From positions 1-14,128 of the forward strand of contig JBOGED010000008.1 in NCBI GenBank assembly GCA_050743625.1: a stretch of DNA of 14,128 bases, given 5' to 3'. The stretch comes from JBOGED01 sp050743625. Its GTDB lineage: Bacteria; Actinomycetota; Nitriliruptoria; Euzebyales; Egibacteraceae. A program made the translations under genes and the position numbers. Position 1 is the first letter of the stretch, and every line of letters begins with the position of its first letter. Of this stretch, positions 7,651-13,872 are shown one piece after another. The notes under the pieces were generated by a model. It saw only the letters and a program-made list of their open reading frames with translations, had not been told where the DNA came from and made no database searches.

Positions 7651-7908
7651 CCTGGATCCACCGCTGGAGCCGGGGCACGTCGTCGACCTGTGAACCTGCG
7701 GCATCTGCGCACCCACGCGCAAAAGCGGCCAGCCACTGGCCGATCCATGGGACGCCCACTGTTGGACCCCTAGAAATTGCGCGTTGGCGCGCATTCCCGG
7801 TGGATTCAGGCCAATGTGTCCTAGGCGTGCTGGTTGGCGCGGGCTCAGCAACCAGGTACTGAGGGCCTCGACTCGGCCACGACGCATGCTGCTCCGCCGA
7901 CGGCGGTC
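7651..7908. other. intergenic region with two short hairpins
   Basis: No gene is supported. CGGCCAG-CCA-CTGGCCG (7726-7742) is a 7-bp perfect hairpin and TGCGCG-TTGG-CGCGCA (7778-7793) a 6-bp one. Downstream of the minus-strand SnoaL-VOC gene either could act as a transcript end, but neither has a T-run. A minus-strand frame reading WIGQWLAAFARGC and VDDVPRLQRWIQ (about 7640-7760) has protein-like composition but no family I recognise. It may be another gene remnant. Confidence 0.4.
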
Positions 7909-8646
7909 CTAGATCTGGGCGATCATGAGGCAGTAGCCGTCGGGGTCCGTGACCCGCATCTCCTGCGGCGGGCCGGGGCTGCCGTCGACGATCTCGCTGG
8001 CCTCCACGCCGTTTGTGACCAGCTGGTCCCGCAGGGCGGGTAGATCGGATGAATACAGATAGAACAGCACGCCCTGCCGCCCAGCGTCGAGCGCGTCCGA
8101 GGTCTCCTCGAACATGATCTGAGGCCCCTCTGCGCTGTCGAGACACGCCCACACCGGTACGCCGTCCGGCTCATACGTCTCGCTCACGCGCAGACCGAGC
8201 AGCCGGTAGAAGGCGATCGAGCGGGCGACGTTCGTCACCCTGACGAACGGCGTTACTGCCCGGACCGGACCGGCCTCGCCCTGCGCGGGCTCCCCGGCGG
8301 ATCGCAGGTCCACGTCGCGCTCGGCCGCTTCGGCGCTCGAGTAGCCAACGATGCTCGCGATGCGTCCGTCGGCGTCGACGTTCAGCACCTGCCAGCCCGC
8401 GGCGACGCTGGGCTCGACGTGCATCAGCACGCGATCGCCGTAGACGCGGACCTCCTCCAGCTCGAACCGGACCCCCTGCGCGTCCTGCTCGGCGAGGAAC
8501 GCGAGCGCGTCGTCGCGGCTGTAGCAGCCGCCGGGGGCGGCGCCATACCAGCGGACATCGTCGGCTAGTAGCTCGCCGAACCTCGTCCGATCGCCGCGTT
8601 CGAACGCGTCCCGCATCGCTTCGACGATGTGGTGCAGCCGATCCAT
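7909..8646 (-). CDS. SnoaL-like / VOC (glyoxalase-fold) two-domain protein
   Basis: A 245-residue protein with two small-molecule-binding folds in one chain. Residues about 1-112 are NTF2/SnoaL-like (RLHHIVEAMRDAFERGDRTRFGELLADDVRWYG, ending WQVLNVDADGRIASIVGYSS). Residues about 127-245 form a vicinal-oxygen-chelate domain (FVRVTNVARSIAFYRLLGLRV, then MRVTDPDGYCLMIAQI). The usual metal-binding glutamate near the VOC C-terminus (DPDGNxLEL) is Met here and no matching N-terminal His is evident. This domain therefore probably binds a ligand rather than catalysing a metal-dependent reaction. The start is chosen at ATG 8646, because the -10-like TACAAT (8659-8654) ends 7 nt before it; an in-frame ATG at 8655 is the alternative. 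It may be a drug- or metabolite-binding protein. The frame is intact. Confidence 0.85.
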   Translation of the reverse strand: MDRLHHIVEAMRDAFERGDRTRFGELLADDVRWYGAAPGGCYSRDDALAFLAEQDAQGVRFELEEVRVYGDRVLMHVEPSVAAGWQVLNVDADGRIASIVGYSSAEAAERDVDLRSAGEPAQGEAGPVRAVTPFVRVTNVARSIAFYRLLGLRVSETYEPDGVPVWACLDSAEGPQIMFEETSDALDAGRQGVLFYLYSSDLPALRDQLVTNGVEASEIVDGSPGPPQEMRVTDPDGYCLMIAQI

Positions 8647-8653
8647 CGAGATC

Positions 8654-8659
8654 ATTGTA
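8654..8659 (-). promoter_or_regulatory. -10 box of a leaderless promoter for the SnoaL-VOC gene
   Basis: TACAAT on the minus strand ends 7 nt before ATG 8646 and overlaps the alternative ATG 8655. Transcription would start at the 8646 codon, making the mRNA leaderless. No convincing -35 is seen. A perfect TATAAT on the plus strand lies close by at 8683-8688, with no gene placed to use it. Confidence 0.45.
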
Positions 8660-8801
8660 GACCGATACGTTCGGCGGGCTCGTATAATCTACCCAGCCGA
8701 GCAGACCCCGAGTCGAACGACCGCCACATCGGCCGGCGTGTTCGGCTAGCCGGGCGTTCCGCACACGGTGGGCAGGGAGCGGCGGCATCCGGCCAGCCTC
8801 A

Positions 8802-8821
8802 TCCTGCACTGAGATGAGAAT
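8802..8821 (-). repeat. dispersed 20-nt repeat, copy 2 (inverted)
   Basis: TCCTGCACTGAGATGAGAAT is the exact reverse complement of 190-209. A 20-nt identity is very unlikely by chance in 14 kb. The bases beyond both ends do not match. Confidence 0.65.
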
Positions 8822-8865
8822 AGGCCCAGCCGCGCATCAGAAGATGATCCTGATGCATTCTCATC
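8813..8865. repeat. nested inverted repeat
   Basis: The outer arms GATGAGAAT (8813-8821) and ATTCTCATC (8857-8865) are perfect complements. The inner arms GCATCAG (8834-8840) and CTGATGC (8850-8856) are also perfect, and the right inner arm abuts the right outer arm directly. A 12-nt bulge lies on the left side only. As RNA or single-stranded DNA this folds into a long asymmetric hairpin. Confidence 0.5.
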
Positions 8866-9021
8866 CTCCGGGGTGATGGCGCCAGCCGGCATGAGCTGCA
8901 CAAACGGCGAAGTCGCTCCCCCGACTGGGGGTGTTTCGCCCAAAAGGGGCCGCACATCGCCCGGGTGTGCCCGATTCTCATCATCCGGGGGTTGTCAATG
9001 CCGCCAGCTGGCATGGGCCGC
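8857..9021 (+). repeat. imperfect direct repeat, two copies
   Basis: Copy 1 (8857-8899) and copy 2 (8974-9021) share ATTCTCATC-C/A-TCCGGGG, an indel, then ATGGC/ATGCC and GCCAGC-C/T-GGCATG followed by a similar tail. In the 19-nt tail (8881-8899 against 9003-9021) 16 bases are identical. The starts of the copies are 117 nt apart. Confidence 0.5.
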
Positions 9022-9255
9022 TGTGGTGGGAAACCGAACTTGTCGCTGCCGGCCTCGACGACCTGCCATTCTTCTGTCCGGTGCGGCCGATGATGTGCCT
9101 GCAACGCGGCTCCACCCTGCCTGGAGGCGTCTACGCCGACGGTATCGCGATCGCCGCCGCCGACCTGCGCCGGTTCCCGCGCTCGGTGTCGCGGTTCTCG
9201 ATCAGGGTCAGGCCGCCGCCCGGCTACGCGCCTACCTTCCCGCCGCGACCTGACC
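9004..9255 (+). other. possible coding fragment, unrecognised
   Basis: One plus-strand frame here has coding-like composition (high G/C at third positions, few Arg/His). It reads PLWWETELVAAGLDDLPFF, GVYADGIAIAAADLRRFPRS and SRFSIRVRPPPGYAP. There is no good start with a ribosome site and no family I recognise. It runs into the 3' end of the SgcJ-like gene on the other strand. The opposite frame is Arg/His-rich and looks like its shadow. It could be the remnant of a gene or chance. Confidence 0.15.
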
Positions 9256-9598
9256 CTGCTCGGCGGTCGGCCATCGGTTTCGTGTCGGGCGCGAACTTGA
9301 AGGAGATCGCCTCTTTCAGGTTCTGCCTCTGGGTGTTGTGAAACGCAGCGATTCGCCACGCGCCGTCTTGCTCTCGGACGATCAGCCGAGTGCCTTTCAG
9401 GAACTTCGAGAACAGCGCCCGGTGGCTGCGGATGATGTCGTCACGGCCCTGGTACTGCGTGCCAACGAAGGTGGTGTAGCTCGCGTCAGCCGTGAACAGG
9501 GCGCCGTAAGCTTCCGCGTCGCCATGGTTCCACGCGTCGACAAGCTGCTCGAACAGCTGGGAGATCGCGCTCTCGTCGTTGGCGCGGATGTCGGTCAT
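9224..9598 (-). CDS. SgcJ/EcaC-family (NTF2-like) protein, internally deleted
   Basis: A 124-residue open frame with a good ribosome site (GGAGG 5 nt before ATG 9598). Residues 8-72 (AISQLFEQLVDAWNHGDAEA, DASYTTFVGTQYQGRDDIIR, SHRALFSKFLKGTRL) match the N-terminal half of SgcJ/EcaC-type NTF2-fold proteins. Residues 73-90 (IVREQDGAWRIAAFHNTQRQ) match their C-terminal strand. In intact members about 40-45 residues lie between KGTRL and VREQDGAW, forming central strands of the cone-shaped fold. Here they are missing at about 9380-9385 with the frame kept. The product should not fold into a normal NTF2 domain, so I regard the gene as probably inactive although open. The tail after FAPDTKPMA is low-complexity Arg/Gly, possibly run-through past a lost stop. 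Confidence 0.75.
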   Translation of the reverse strand: MTDIRANDESAISQLFEQLVDAWNHGDAEAYGALFTADASYTTFVGTQYQGRDDIIRSHRALFSKFLKGTRLIVREQDGAWRIAAFHNTQRQNLKEAISFKFAPDTKPMADRRAGSGRGGKVGA

Positions 9599-9744
9599 GC
9601 CTTCCTCCGAGGTGACAGCGCCCGGTCACATGAGTCGCCCTGCGGCGTCACGAACAACGGCCCCGCAACCCCAACGCCTATCCGAGGCCAAGGAGCTCTC
9701 GGGACGTGAGGGATGCAGCGACCAACGTTCCCGTTTCGTACGGC

Positions 9745-10157
9745 GGTGTCGGCGAAACTGGAGCGGGTGCGCTCGGCAAACCCGAGGAACCATTTGTTGG
9801 CCAGGGATACGGCCCAGCGGCCCCCGCGGGCAGCGTTGTACACCCGATGGACGAGGCGCGTGCCCCGAGCGTGGGGCAGCCAGCACATACTCACCGTGAT
9901 ACCACCAGCCGCCGTGGTACACGCTGTCGCCCTGACGCGGACCTCGATCGCGCCGCGATGGCCACCATCAGCGAAGATGAAGCGGTCGTGGCCACCTCGC
10001 AAGTTGGCGTCCCGGCAACGCCCTGGAACAGCCACGCCTTCCCGGCTTCGAGTCTTCCGGGACCTATCTGGAGCCTCGCCAGCGCCTCGATGACGGCCGA
10101 GACCTCGGTCACGAGCCTGTGCACCTGCTCACCTTCCAGGTGTACCGGTTCGCTCAT
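9745..10157 (-). pseudogene. SRPBCC / polyketide-cyclase-like pseudogene
   Basis: A protein can be pieced together across three minus-strand frames. It begins at ATG 10157 with MSEPVHLEGEQVHRLVTEVS and LEAGKAWLFQGVAG, shifts at about 10020 to GHDRFIFADGGHRGAIEVRV, then near 9940 to DSVYHGGWWYHGEYVL, and near 9885 to GTRLVHRVYNAARGGRWAVS and LANKWFLGFAERTRSSFADT. The order, codon use and HGEYVL...GTRLVHRVYN pattern resemble SRPBCC-fold ligand-binding proteins. The assignment is from pattern memory and is moderate. At least three frameshifts make it a pseudogene. It faces the MarR gene divergently 78 nt away, so it may once have been a MarR target. Confidence 0.5.
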
Positions 10158-10201
10158 CAGCGGCCCTCGCTGCCCATAATCCCTGACTCAAACAGATACT
10201 G

Positions 10202-10237
10202 ATGCAAGCAGAGTATGCGCAGGTAAGGTACTTGCAT
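10202..10237 (+). promoter_or_regulatory. leaderless promoter and operator-like dyad of the MarR gene
   Basis: TAAGGT (10224-10229) lies 6 nt before ATG 10236, the leaderless spacing, with no Shine-Dalgarno. ATGCAAG (10202-10208) and CTTGCAT (10231-10237) form a 7-bp inverted repeat with a 22-nt spacer. A shorter imperfect dyad GCAnGTA...TACnTGC lies at 10219-10235. Both overlap the promoter, as expected for MarR autorepression. Confidence 0.4.
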
Positions 10238-10742
10238 GTCAAGATCCGAGCGTGACCGTCAAGCCCTGGTGGCGCAGCTTCAATCCGAGGTGACCCAGGC
10301 CATCTCGGACGCCATCCTGTTCCAACAGGCGGTGGCCAATCGCCTGGGTCTCAGCTTGAGCGACTTCAAGTGCCTCACCGCGCTCGGCGAGAGCGGCCAG
10401 GCGACAGCGGGGGAGATCGCCCGCCGCACCGGGCTCACGACCGGGGCCGTCACCCGGATGATCGATCGCCTGGAGCGGGCCGGCTGGGTCCGCCGCGAGC
10501 AAGACCGCCACGACCGCCGCCGCGTCATCGTCCGGCCGGTTCCCGACCGCCAGGCTGAGGTCGAGCCGCTGGTTCATGGCCTGCTAAAGGGTTGGGCCGA
10601 GGCACTCGCCGACTACCCCGACAACCAGATCGCCATGGTCCTCGAGCTGTTCCAACGCATGCGCAAGGTCGTCCGCGAGGAAGCTGCCCTCGTTCATCCC
10701 CAACGAAGCCAACGCCCAGCGTCGCTCCCCGCTGATCCCTGA
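10236..10742 (+). CDS. MarR family transcriptional regulator
   Basis: A 168-residue dimeric winged-helix regulator. The N-terminal helices precede LSLSDFKCLTAL (about 40-50). The helix-turn-helix is ATAGEIARRTGLTTGAVTRM (56-75) followed by IDRLERAGWVRR. The wing is EQDRHDRRRVIV (about 88-99). The C-terminal helices run to about 150, with a short tail rich in Pro, Gln and Arg. Such proteins repress divergent or downstream genes and release DNA on binding phenolic or other small ligands. It is intact while both neighbours are decayed. Its likely original partner is the divergent SRPBCC-like pseudogene, so a remaining role may be autoregulation or control elsewhere. Confidence 0.93.
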   Translation: MSRSERDRQALVAQLQSEVTQAISDAILFQQAVANRLGLSLSDFKCLTALGESGQATAGEIARRTGLTTGAVTRMIDRLERAGWVRREQDRHDRRRVIVRPVPDRQAEVEPLVHGLLKGWAEALADYPDNQIAMVLELFQRMRKVVREEAALVHPQRSQRPASLPADP

Positions 10743-11289
10743 TGAACAGTGCCGCCCTTCACGCCACCGCCCAAGAACGGGCCGAGAGCAGGTAGTCGCT
10801 CATACGCCGTCCTCCGGACGTAATGCGAGGTTAGCGGGCGGTGGCAGCCATGAGCACGAGGGTCGGATCTTTCGTGGAAAGATCGTTCGGATTGGTCGTA
10901 GCCGCCGGTGGTATCGGCCTTGGCGTGACGAGCGGCGCGTTGCGGTTCGCGCAAGGGCACGCCTTGCAACCGCCCGACAGTGATGTAGGAACGCCGCAGC
11001 GCATGCGGGTGACGCGGCGAACGAAGCCGCCACCAGGACCAGCATTGCGACGCCTTCGAATGCCAATCGCGCCGGGTGGGTCACGTTCCATCTGGTGACC
11101 AGATGCAGGCGCGGTCCGGCGTGAAAGGAGTCTGGCGGCGGAGTACCAGCGAGGGCTTCGCCTGGCGGTGGGCGCATACGCCCCGTAACGAAAACTTGAG
11201 TCACAACCGCAAAGATCTCGCTGCAACCGAGGAGCTCTCGCCACGTTCGTGATCGCCCGGTCCGTCTATTCGAGGACGGCCGGTCGCAC
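10743..11289. other. decayed stretch without an intact gene
   Basis: Several overlapping frames exist on both strands but none shows consistent coding character. A minus-strand segment LVTRWNVTHPARLAFEGVAM followed by LVLVAASFAA (about 11000-11090) looks like the last transmembrane helix of a small membrane protein, DUF1772-like at best. It is interrupted downstream. A near-perfect palindrome CATCTGGT-G-ACCAGATG lies at 11089-11105. The 14-codon stub at 10759-10803 is listed separately. Confidence 0.4.
10759..10803 (-). pseudogene. 14-codon gene stub with a strong ribosome site
   Basis: On the minus strand GGAGGA stands 6 nt before ATG 10803, an excellent start signal, but the frame reads only MSDYLLSARSWAVA before TGA. 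Beyond that the strand is antisense to the MarR gene. It looks like the 5' end of a gene whose body was lost when it was joined to the MarR 3' end. A genuine short peptide is possible but unsupported. Confidence 0.3.
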
Positions 11290-11891
11290 TCAGGGGTTGC
11301 CGGGTGCCGGCGTCACGATCTCGGCCAGGATGGATCGAGTGCACCGGTCGACGTAGCCGGCTGGGCTCCAGGCGCATTCGCGCACCAGGTGCTGCCAGGT
11401 CGTAAGGTGGCTGCGCGCCCAGGCCCAGTCGGGTCGCGGTCTGCACCGACCATCCTTCGGCGAGGCGTCCGTCCTGGGCGACTCGGTCGACGGCTATGCG
11501 GAAGGCCTCGCGAAGGTCGTTCATTCGGTCGTGCCGTGCCGCTTCACCCCCGTCGCCGGTGATCGCCGCGGCCTCCAGCGCCCGGGCCACGGGTAGGATC
11601 TCGGGGATGTAGTGGCACCAGGCTCGCAGCAGCGCGGCGAGGCCTTCGACTGGTGGCAGGTTCCTGACCGCCTTTACCCGTCGTACGAACCCGCTGGCGT
11701 TGTCGTGGTACCGGGCCATCGCCACGAGCAGTCCAGTCCGGTTGGCGTAGTGCAGGTAGATGGCTTGCCGGGAGACGGCGGCGGCCTGCGCGACCCTCGG
11801 CGAGGGTCATCGCATTGATCCCGCGCTCGCGGACCAGAGTCCATGCCTCGTCAAGGATGCGGGAGCGCGTGTCCGTTGGGAACGTCTTCAT
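11290..11891 (-). pseudogene. TetR family regulator with two +1 frameshifts
   Basis: Reading from ATG 11891, MKTFPTDTRSRILDEAWTLV and RERGINAMTLAE begin the TetR DNA-binding domain. One extra base in the CCC run at 11794-11796 breaks the frame; without it the helix-turn-helix continues VAQAAAVSRQAIYLHYANRT. The middle (LLVAMARYHDNASGF through DRVAQDGRLAEGWSVQTAT) is open. A second extra base in the GGG run at 11431-11433 hides the C-terminus DWAWARSHLTTWQHLVREC, AWSPAGYVDR and SILAEIVTPAPGNP ending at TGA. The span is 602 nt. Removing the two bases gives exactly 200 codons, a 199-residue protein of normal length. Both lesions are single insertions in G/C triplets, so sequencing error must be considered. 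The start codon lies in DNA derived from the adjacent ligase fragment. Confidence 0.88.
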
Positions 11892-12175
11892 CGTCGATCG
11901 GCTCAAGGAACTCATCAAGGTCACCGCCTACCAGGTGGCACCCGCGGAGCTCGAGGCGCTGCTTGCCACCCACCCCGCTGTCGCCGACGTCGCCGTCATC
12001 CCACGCCCAGACCAAGCACATGGCGAGATCCCCATCGCCGTCGCCGTTGCCCGTGGCGAAGTGGACGGCGCCGAGCTTAAGGCCTTGATGGCCGAACGCG
12101 TCGCACCGCACAAACGCATCCGCGCGGTCCGCCTCGTCGACGCCATCCCAAGAACGCCGTCGGGCAAGCGACCAC
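11878..12175 (+). pseudogene. C-terminal fragment of an acyl-CoA synthetase (AMP-binding)
   Basis: The plus strand encodes VFIVDRLKELIKVTAYQVAP, AELEALLATHPAVADVAVIP, GEIPIAVAVA and KRIRAVRLVDAIPRTPSGK. This is the C-terminal cap domain of 4-coumarate-CoA-ligase-type acyl-CoA synthetases. It keeps the hinge DRLKELIK motif and the catalytic lysine of PRTPSGK. The whole large N-terminal ATP-binding domain (over 400 residues) is absent, and the sequence after SGK no longer matches the family. Homology begins at about 11878, inside the start of the TetR pseudogene on the other strand, so a rearrangement joined the two. It cannot adenylate substrates by itself. Confidence 0.88.
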
Positions 12176-12264
12176 CAGACCGCCCAACCCGCTGCCATGA
12201 ACAGCTGAGCACGCCACCGCTCTGCTTCTCCGGAATTGATAAATCAGCGCTCGCTGTCGTTGCC

Positions 12265-12278
12265 AGGACGAGCGTCCT
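12265..12278 (-). terminator. possible transcript-end hairpin after the methyltransferase gene
   Basis: AGGACG-AG-CGTCCT is a short perfect inverted repeat about 35 nt downstream of the methyltransferase stop. There is no T-run, so it is only a weak candidate. The rest of 12176-12312 shows nothing recognisable. Confidence 0.25.
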
Positions 12279-12312
12279 TCTCCTGATCAGTGGGCATCAC
12301 GTGCCGCCGGAT

Positions 12313-13152
12313 CTATGTGGGTCTGCGGCCAATGACGAGGAGGTGAGGGCTGGCTCCGATCAGCTCAGGGACAGCTTCAACGGAAGCGATGAGGTCCAGA
12401 AGCGTCTGGGTGCTCTTGGGGTCGGCGAGCCAGTCGTCGAGGTCGAGGGCGACCAGCGCGGGCCCTTCGACCGCCAGGGTCGCGACTGGCGCCAATCCCG
12501 CGTCGGCGAGCTCGGTGGGAAGCTCGTCAGGTCGGTGAAAGTACGCGGTCGTGAACCATTGTGGACGGCTCGTCGGGTTGCGGTGTTGGCCTTCAGCAAG
12601 GTCGCGCCGGACGATGCGGCGGAAGTCGTCGTCGGCGAGAAACCCTTTCGCAAGGCCATCACAGAACGATGCATATCTGCTGATGGCCGCGGCGACCACC
12701 ATCCCGTCAGGGCGTAGCACGCGGCATGCCTCGGCCAGCGCCTCCAGCCGTGCGCTGCGTTGGGTCAAGTGGTACAGCGGCCCGAGCATGAGTACGGCAT
12801 CAGCGCTGGCGTCGGCGTAGGGCAGGGCGCGGGCGTCTCCAACGGTGGTATCCGCGAGTGGATGGTCGGGTTGGGCCAGGCTCGCGGCGCGCGCTTGTTC
12901 GATGTGTCGGCTGATCGGGTCGAGGAGGTGCACCGAGTAGCCTTCACGAGCGAGCGGCAACGCGTACGTGCCTGCCCCGCCGCCGACGTCGAGCACCCTA
13001 GCCGGGGGCGGCGGCAAGTAGCGACCAAGGACCTCACGCGTGCGTAACCACTCCAGCCGGCCCATCGCATCCTGGCTCAGCCGATCCTGTTCGGTGATGC
13101 CACGCTCGTAGTAGTCAGTGATGTCCTTGCCTAAAGCGGGATGGTTGTTCAT
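12313..13152 (-). CDS. class I SAM-dependent methyltransferase
   Basis: A 279-residue cytoplasmic methyltransferase of the Methyltransf_11/25 type. Motif I is VLDVGGGAGTYALPLA (53-68), the SAM-ribose acidic residue is Asp79 in HLLDPISRHIEQAR, and GDARALPYADASADAVLMLG (105-124) gives the adenine site and motif IV region. LYHL then precedes the helix leading to CRVLRPDGMVVAAAISRYAS. The C-terminal part (PQWFTTAYFHRPDELPTELA and onward) is the substrate lid and does not identify the acceptor. AAGGA sits 7 nt before ATG 13152, so it is a leadered gene, unlike several others here. The frame is intact, between a ligase fragment and a GNAT pseudogene. A small-molecule substrate is likely but unproven. 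Confidence 0.92.
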   Translation of the reverse strand: MNNHPALGKDITDYYERGITEQDRLSQDAMGRLEWLRTREVLGRYLPPPPARVLDVGGGAGTYALPLAREGYSVHLLDPISRHIEQARAASLAQPDHPLADTTVGDARALPYADASADAVLMLGPLYHLTQRSARLEALAEACRVLRPDGMVVAAAISRYASFCDGLAKGFLADDDFRRIVRRDLAEGQHRNPTSRPQWFTTAYFHRPDELPTELADAGLAPVATLAVEGPALVALDLDDWLADPKSTQTLLDLIASVEAVPELIGASPHLLVIGRRPT

Positions 13153-13536
13153 CGCTGCATCCTTGTAGCGCGAGCCCTGACATGGCTGGGATGACGGCCG
13201 TGACCATGATTACAGATGAGATCATTCTGGTGTCCACGGTCGCAACGGCGCATGTGCATTCGCCCGGCTTGCGGTCCAGCGGCGTGGCGGCACAGGTGAG
13301 CGACAAGCAAGCATCAGCCTCGCCCCGCTCATGAACGGAACCACGTGAAAGAGTGCGGGACCATCACAAGCGGCTGTTCCCCGAAGTCTCGGCGGCAGTG
13401 AGACGTCCATCCGAGCGAGTACTCGGAACTTCCGACCTGGCCACCGATCATGGTGCGACAGATGTGAAAGCTCAGCAGGGTCGCGCCGGATGTTGGGTTA
13501 CGCTGCTCCTGAGGTCCGCCAGCAGTGGGAGGCGCC
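13153..13536. other. gene-free stretch
   Basis: No gene is supported on either strand; the open frames have no family features and no good ribosome sites. Base composition is noticeably less GC-rich than in the flanking methyltransferase. The GNAT ribosome site GGGAGG is at the right edge (13527-13532). Confidence 0.5.
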
Positions 13537-13872
13537 ATGAAGATCGCGCGTGTCGGTCTCGGCGAAGAGGCAAGAATCCAGGCGGCTCATCATTTACTCG
13601 ACAAACGGCGGAGCCGCATACGACCGTCCGTTTTTTGACTAAATCCAGCCGCCACCTGTTGACCGCCTACGACGACGAACGACCCGCGGGGTTCGTAACG
13701 GATGACACACCCGGACAAGGCACCGAGATGTTCTTGTGCGAGTTAAGGCGTTGAGGGGCACTTCCGGGGCCGAGGAATTGGAAAGGCGCTCGTCGCCGCG
13801 CTGGCTGATCTCGCGCGTGAATGCCGTTGCGACGGGATGTGGGTCTTCAGGTCACGCTTGAGTGGAATTTGA
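13537..13872 (+). pseudogene. GNAT acetyltransferase (AAC(3)-I-like) pseudogene
   Basis: GGGAGG (13527-13532) is 4 nt before ATG 13537, which reads MKIARVGLGEEARIQAAHHL before the frame is lost at about 13604. It resumes one frame over as AEPHTTVRFLTKSSRHLLTA and YDDERPAGFVT. MTHPDK appears in a third frame, then GTEMFLCEL. One extra A at 13745-13746 separates that from GVEGHFRGRGIGKALVAALA and DLARECRCDGMWV. RGRGIGKAL is the acetyl-CoA pyrophosphate loop of GNAT enzymes. The EMFLCEL...GMWV arrangement resembles the aminoglycoside 3-N-acetyltransferase I group and its many uncharacterised relatives. The C-terminal 30 or so residues are replaced by unrelated codons up to TGA at 13870. It has three or more frameshifts plus truncation, so it is inactive. 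Confidence 0.82.

Larger units (their letters stand above)
8660..9000. other. gene-free, repeat-rich stretch
   Basis: No gene is supported. The stretch holds one copy of the dispersed 20-mer, a nested inverted repeat, an imperfect direct repeat with 117-nt spacing, and small GC hairpins such as CCCCC-GACT-GGGGG near 8920. It separates two minus-strand genes. See the individual repeat entries. Confidence 0.5.

Noticed and set aside
8683..8688. Perfect TATAAT on the plus strand
   Set aside because: No matching -35 at proper spacing and no plus-strand gene downstream to use it.
13200..13213. GTGACCATGATTAC resembles the start of E. coli lacZ, raising the thought of vector contamination
   Set aside because: The match is only about 13 bases and the sequence diverges at once afterwards, so it is coincidence.
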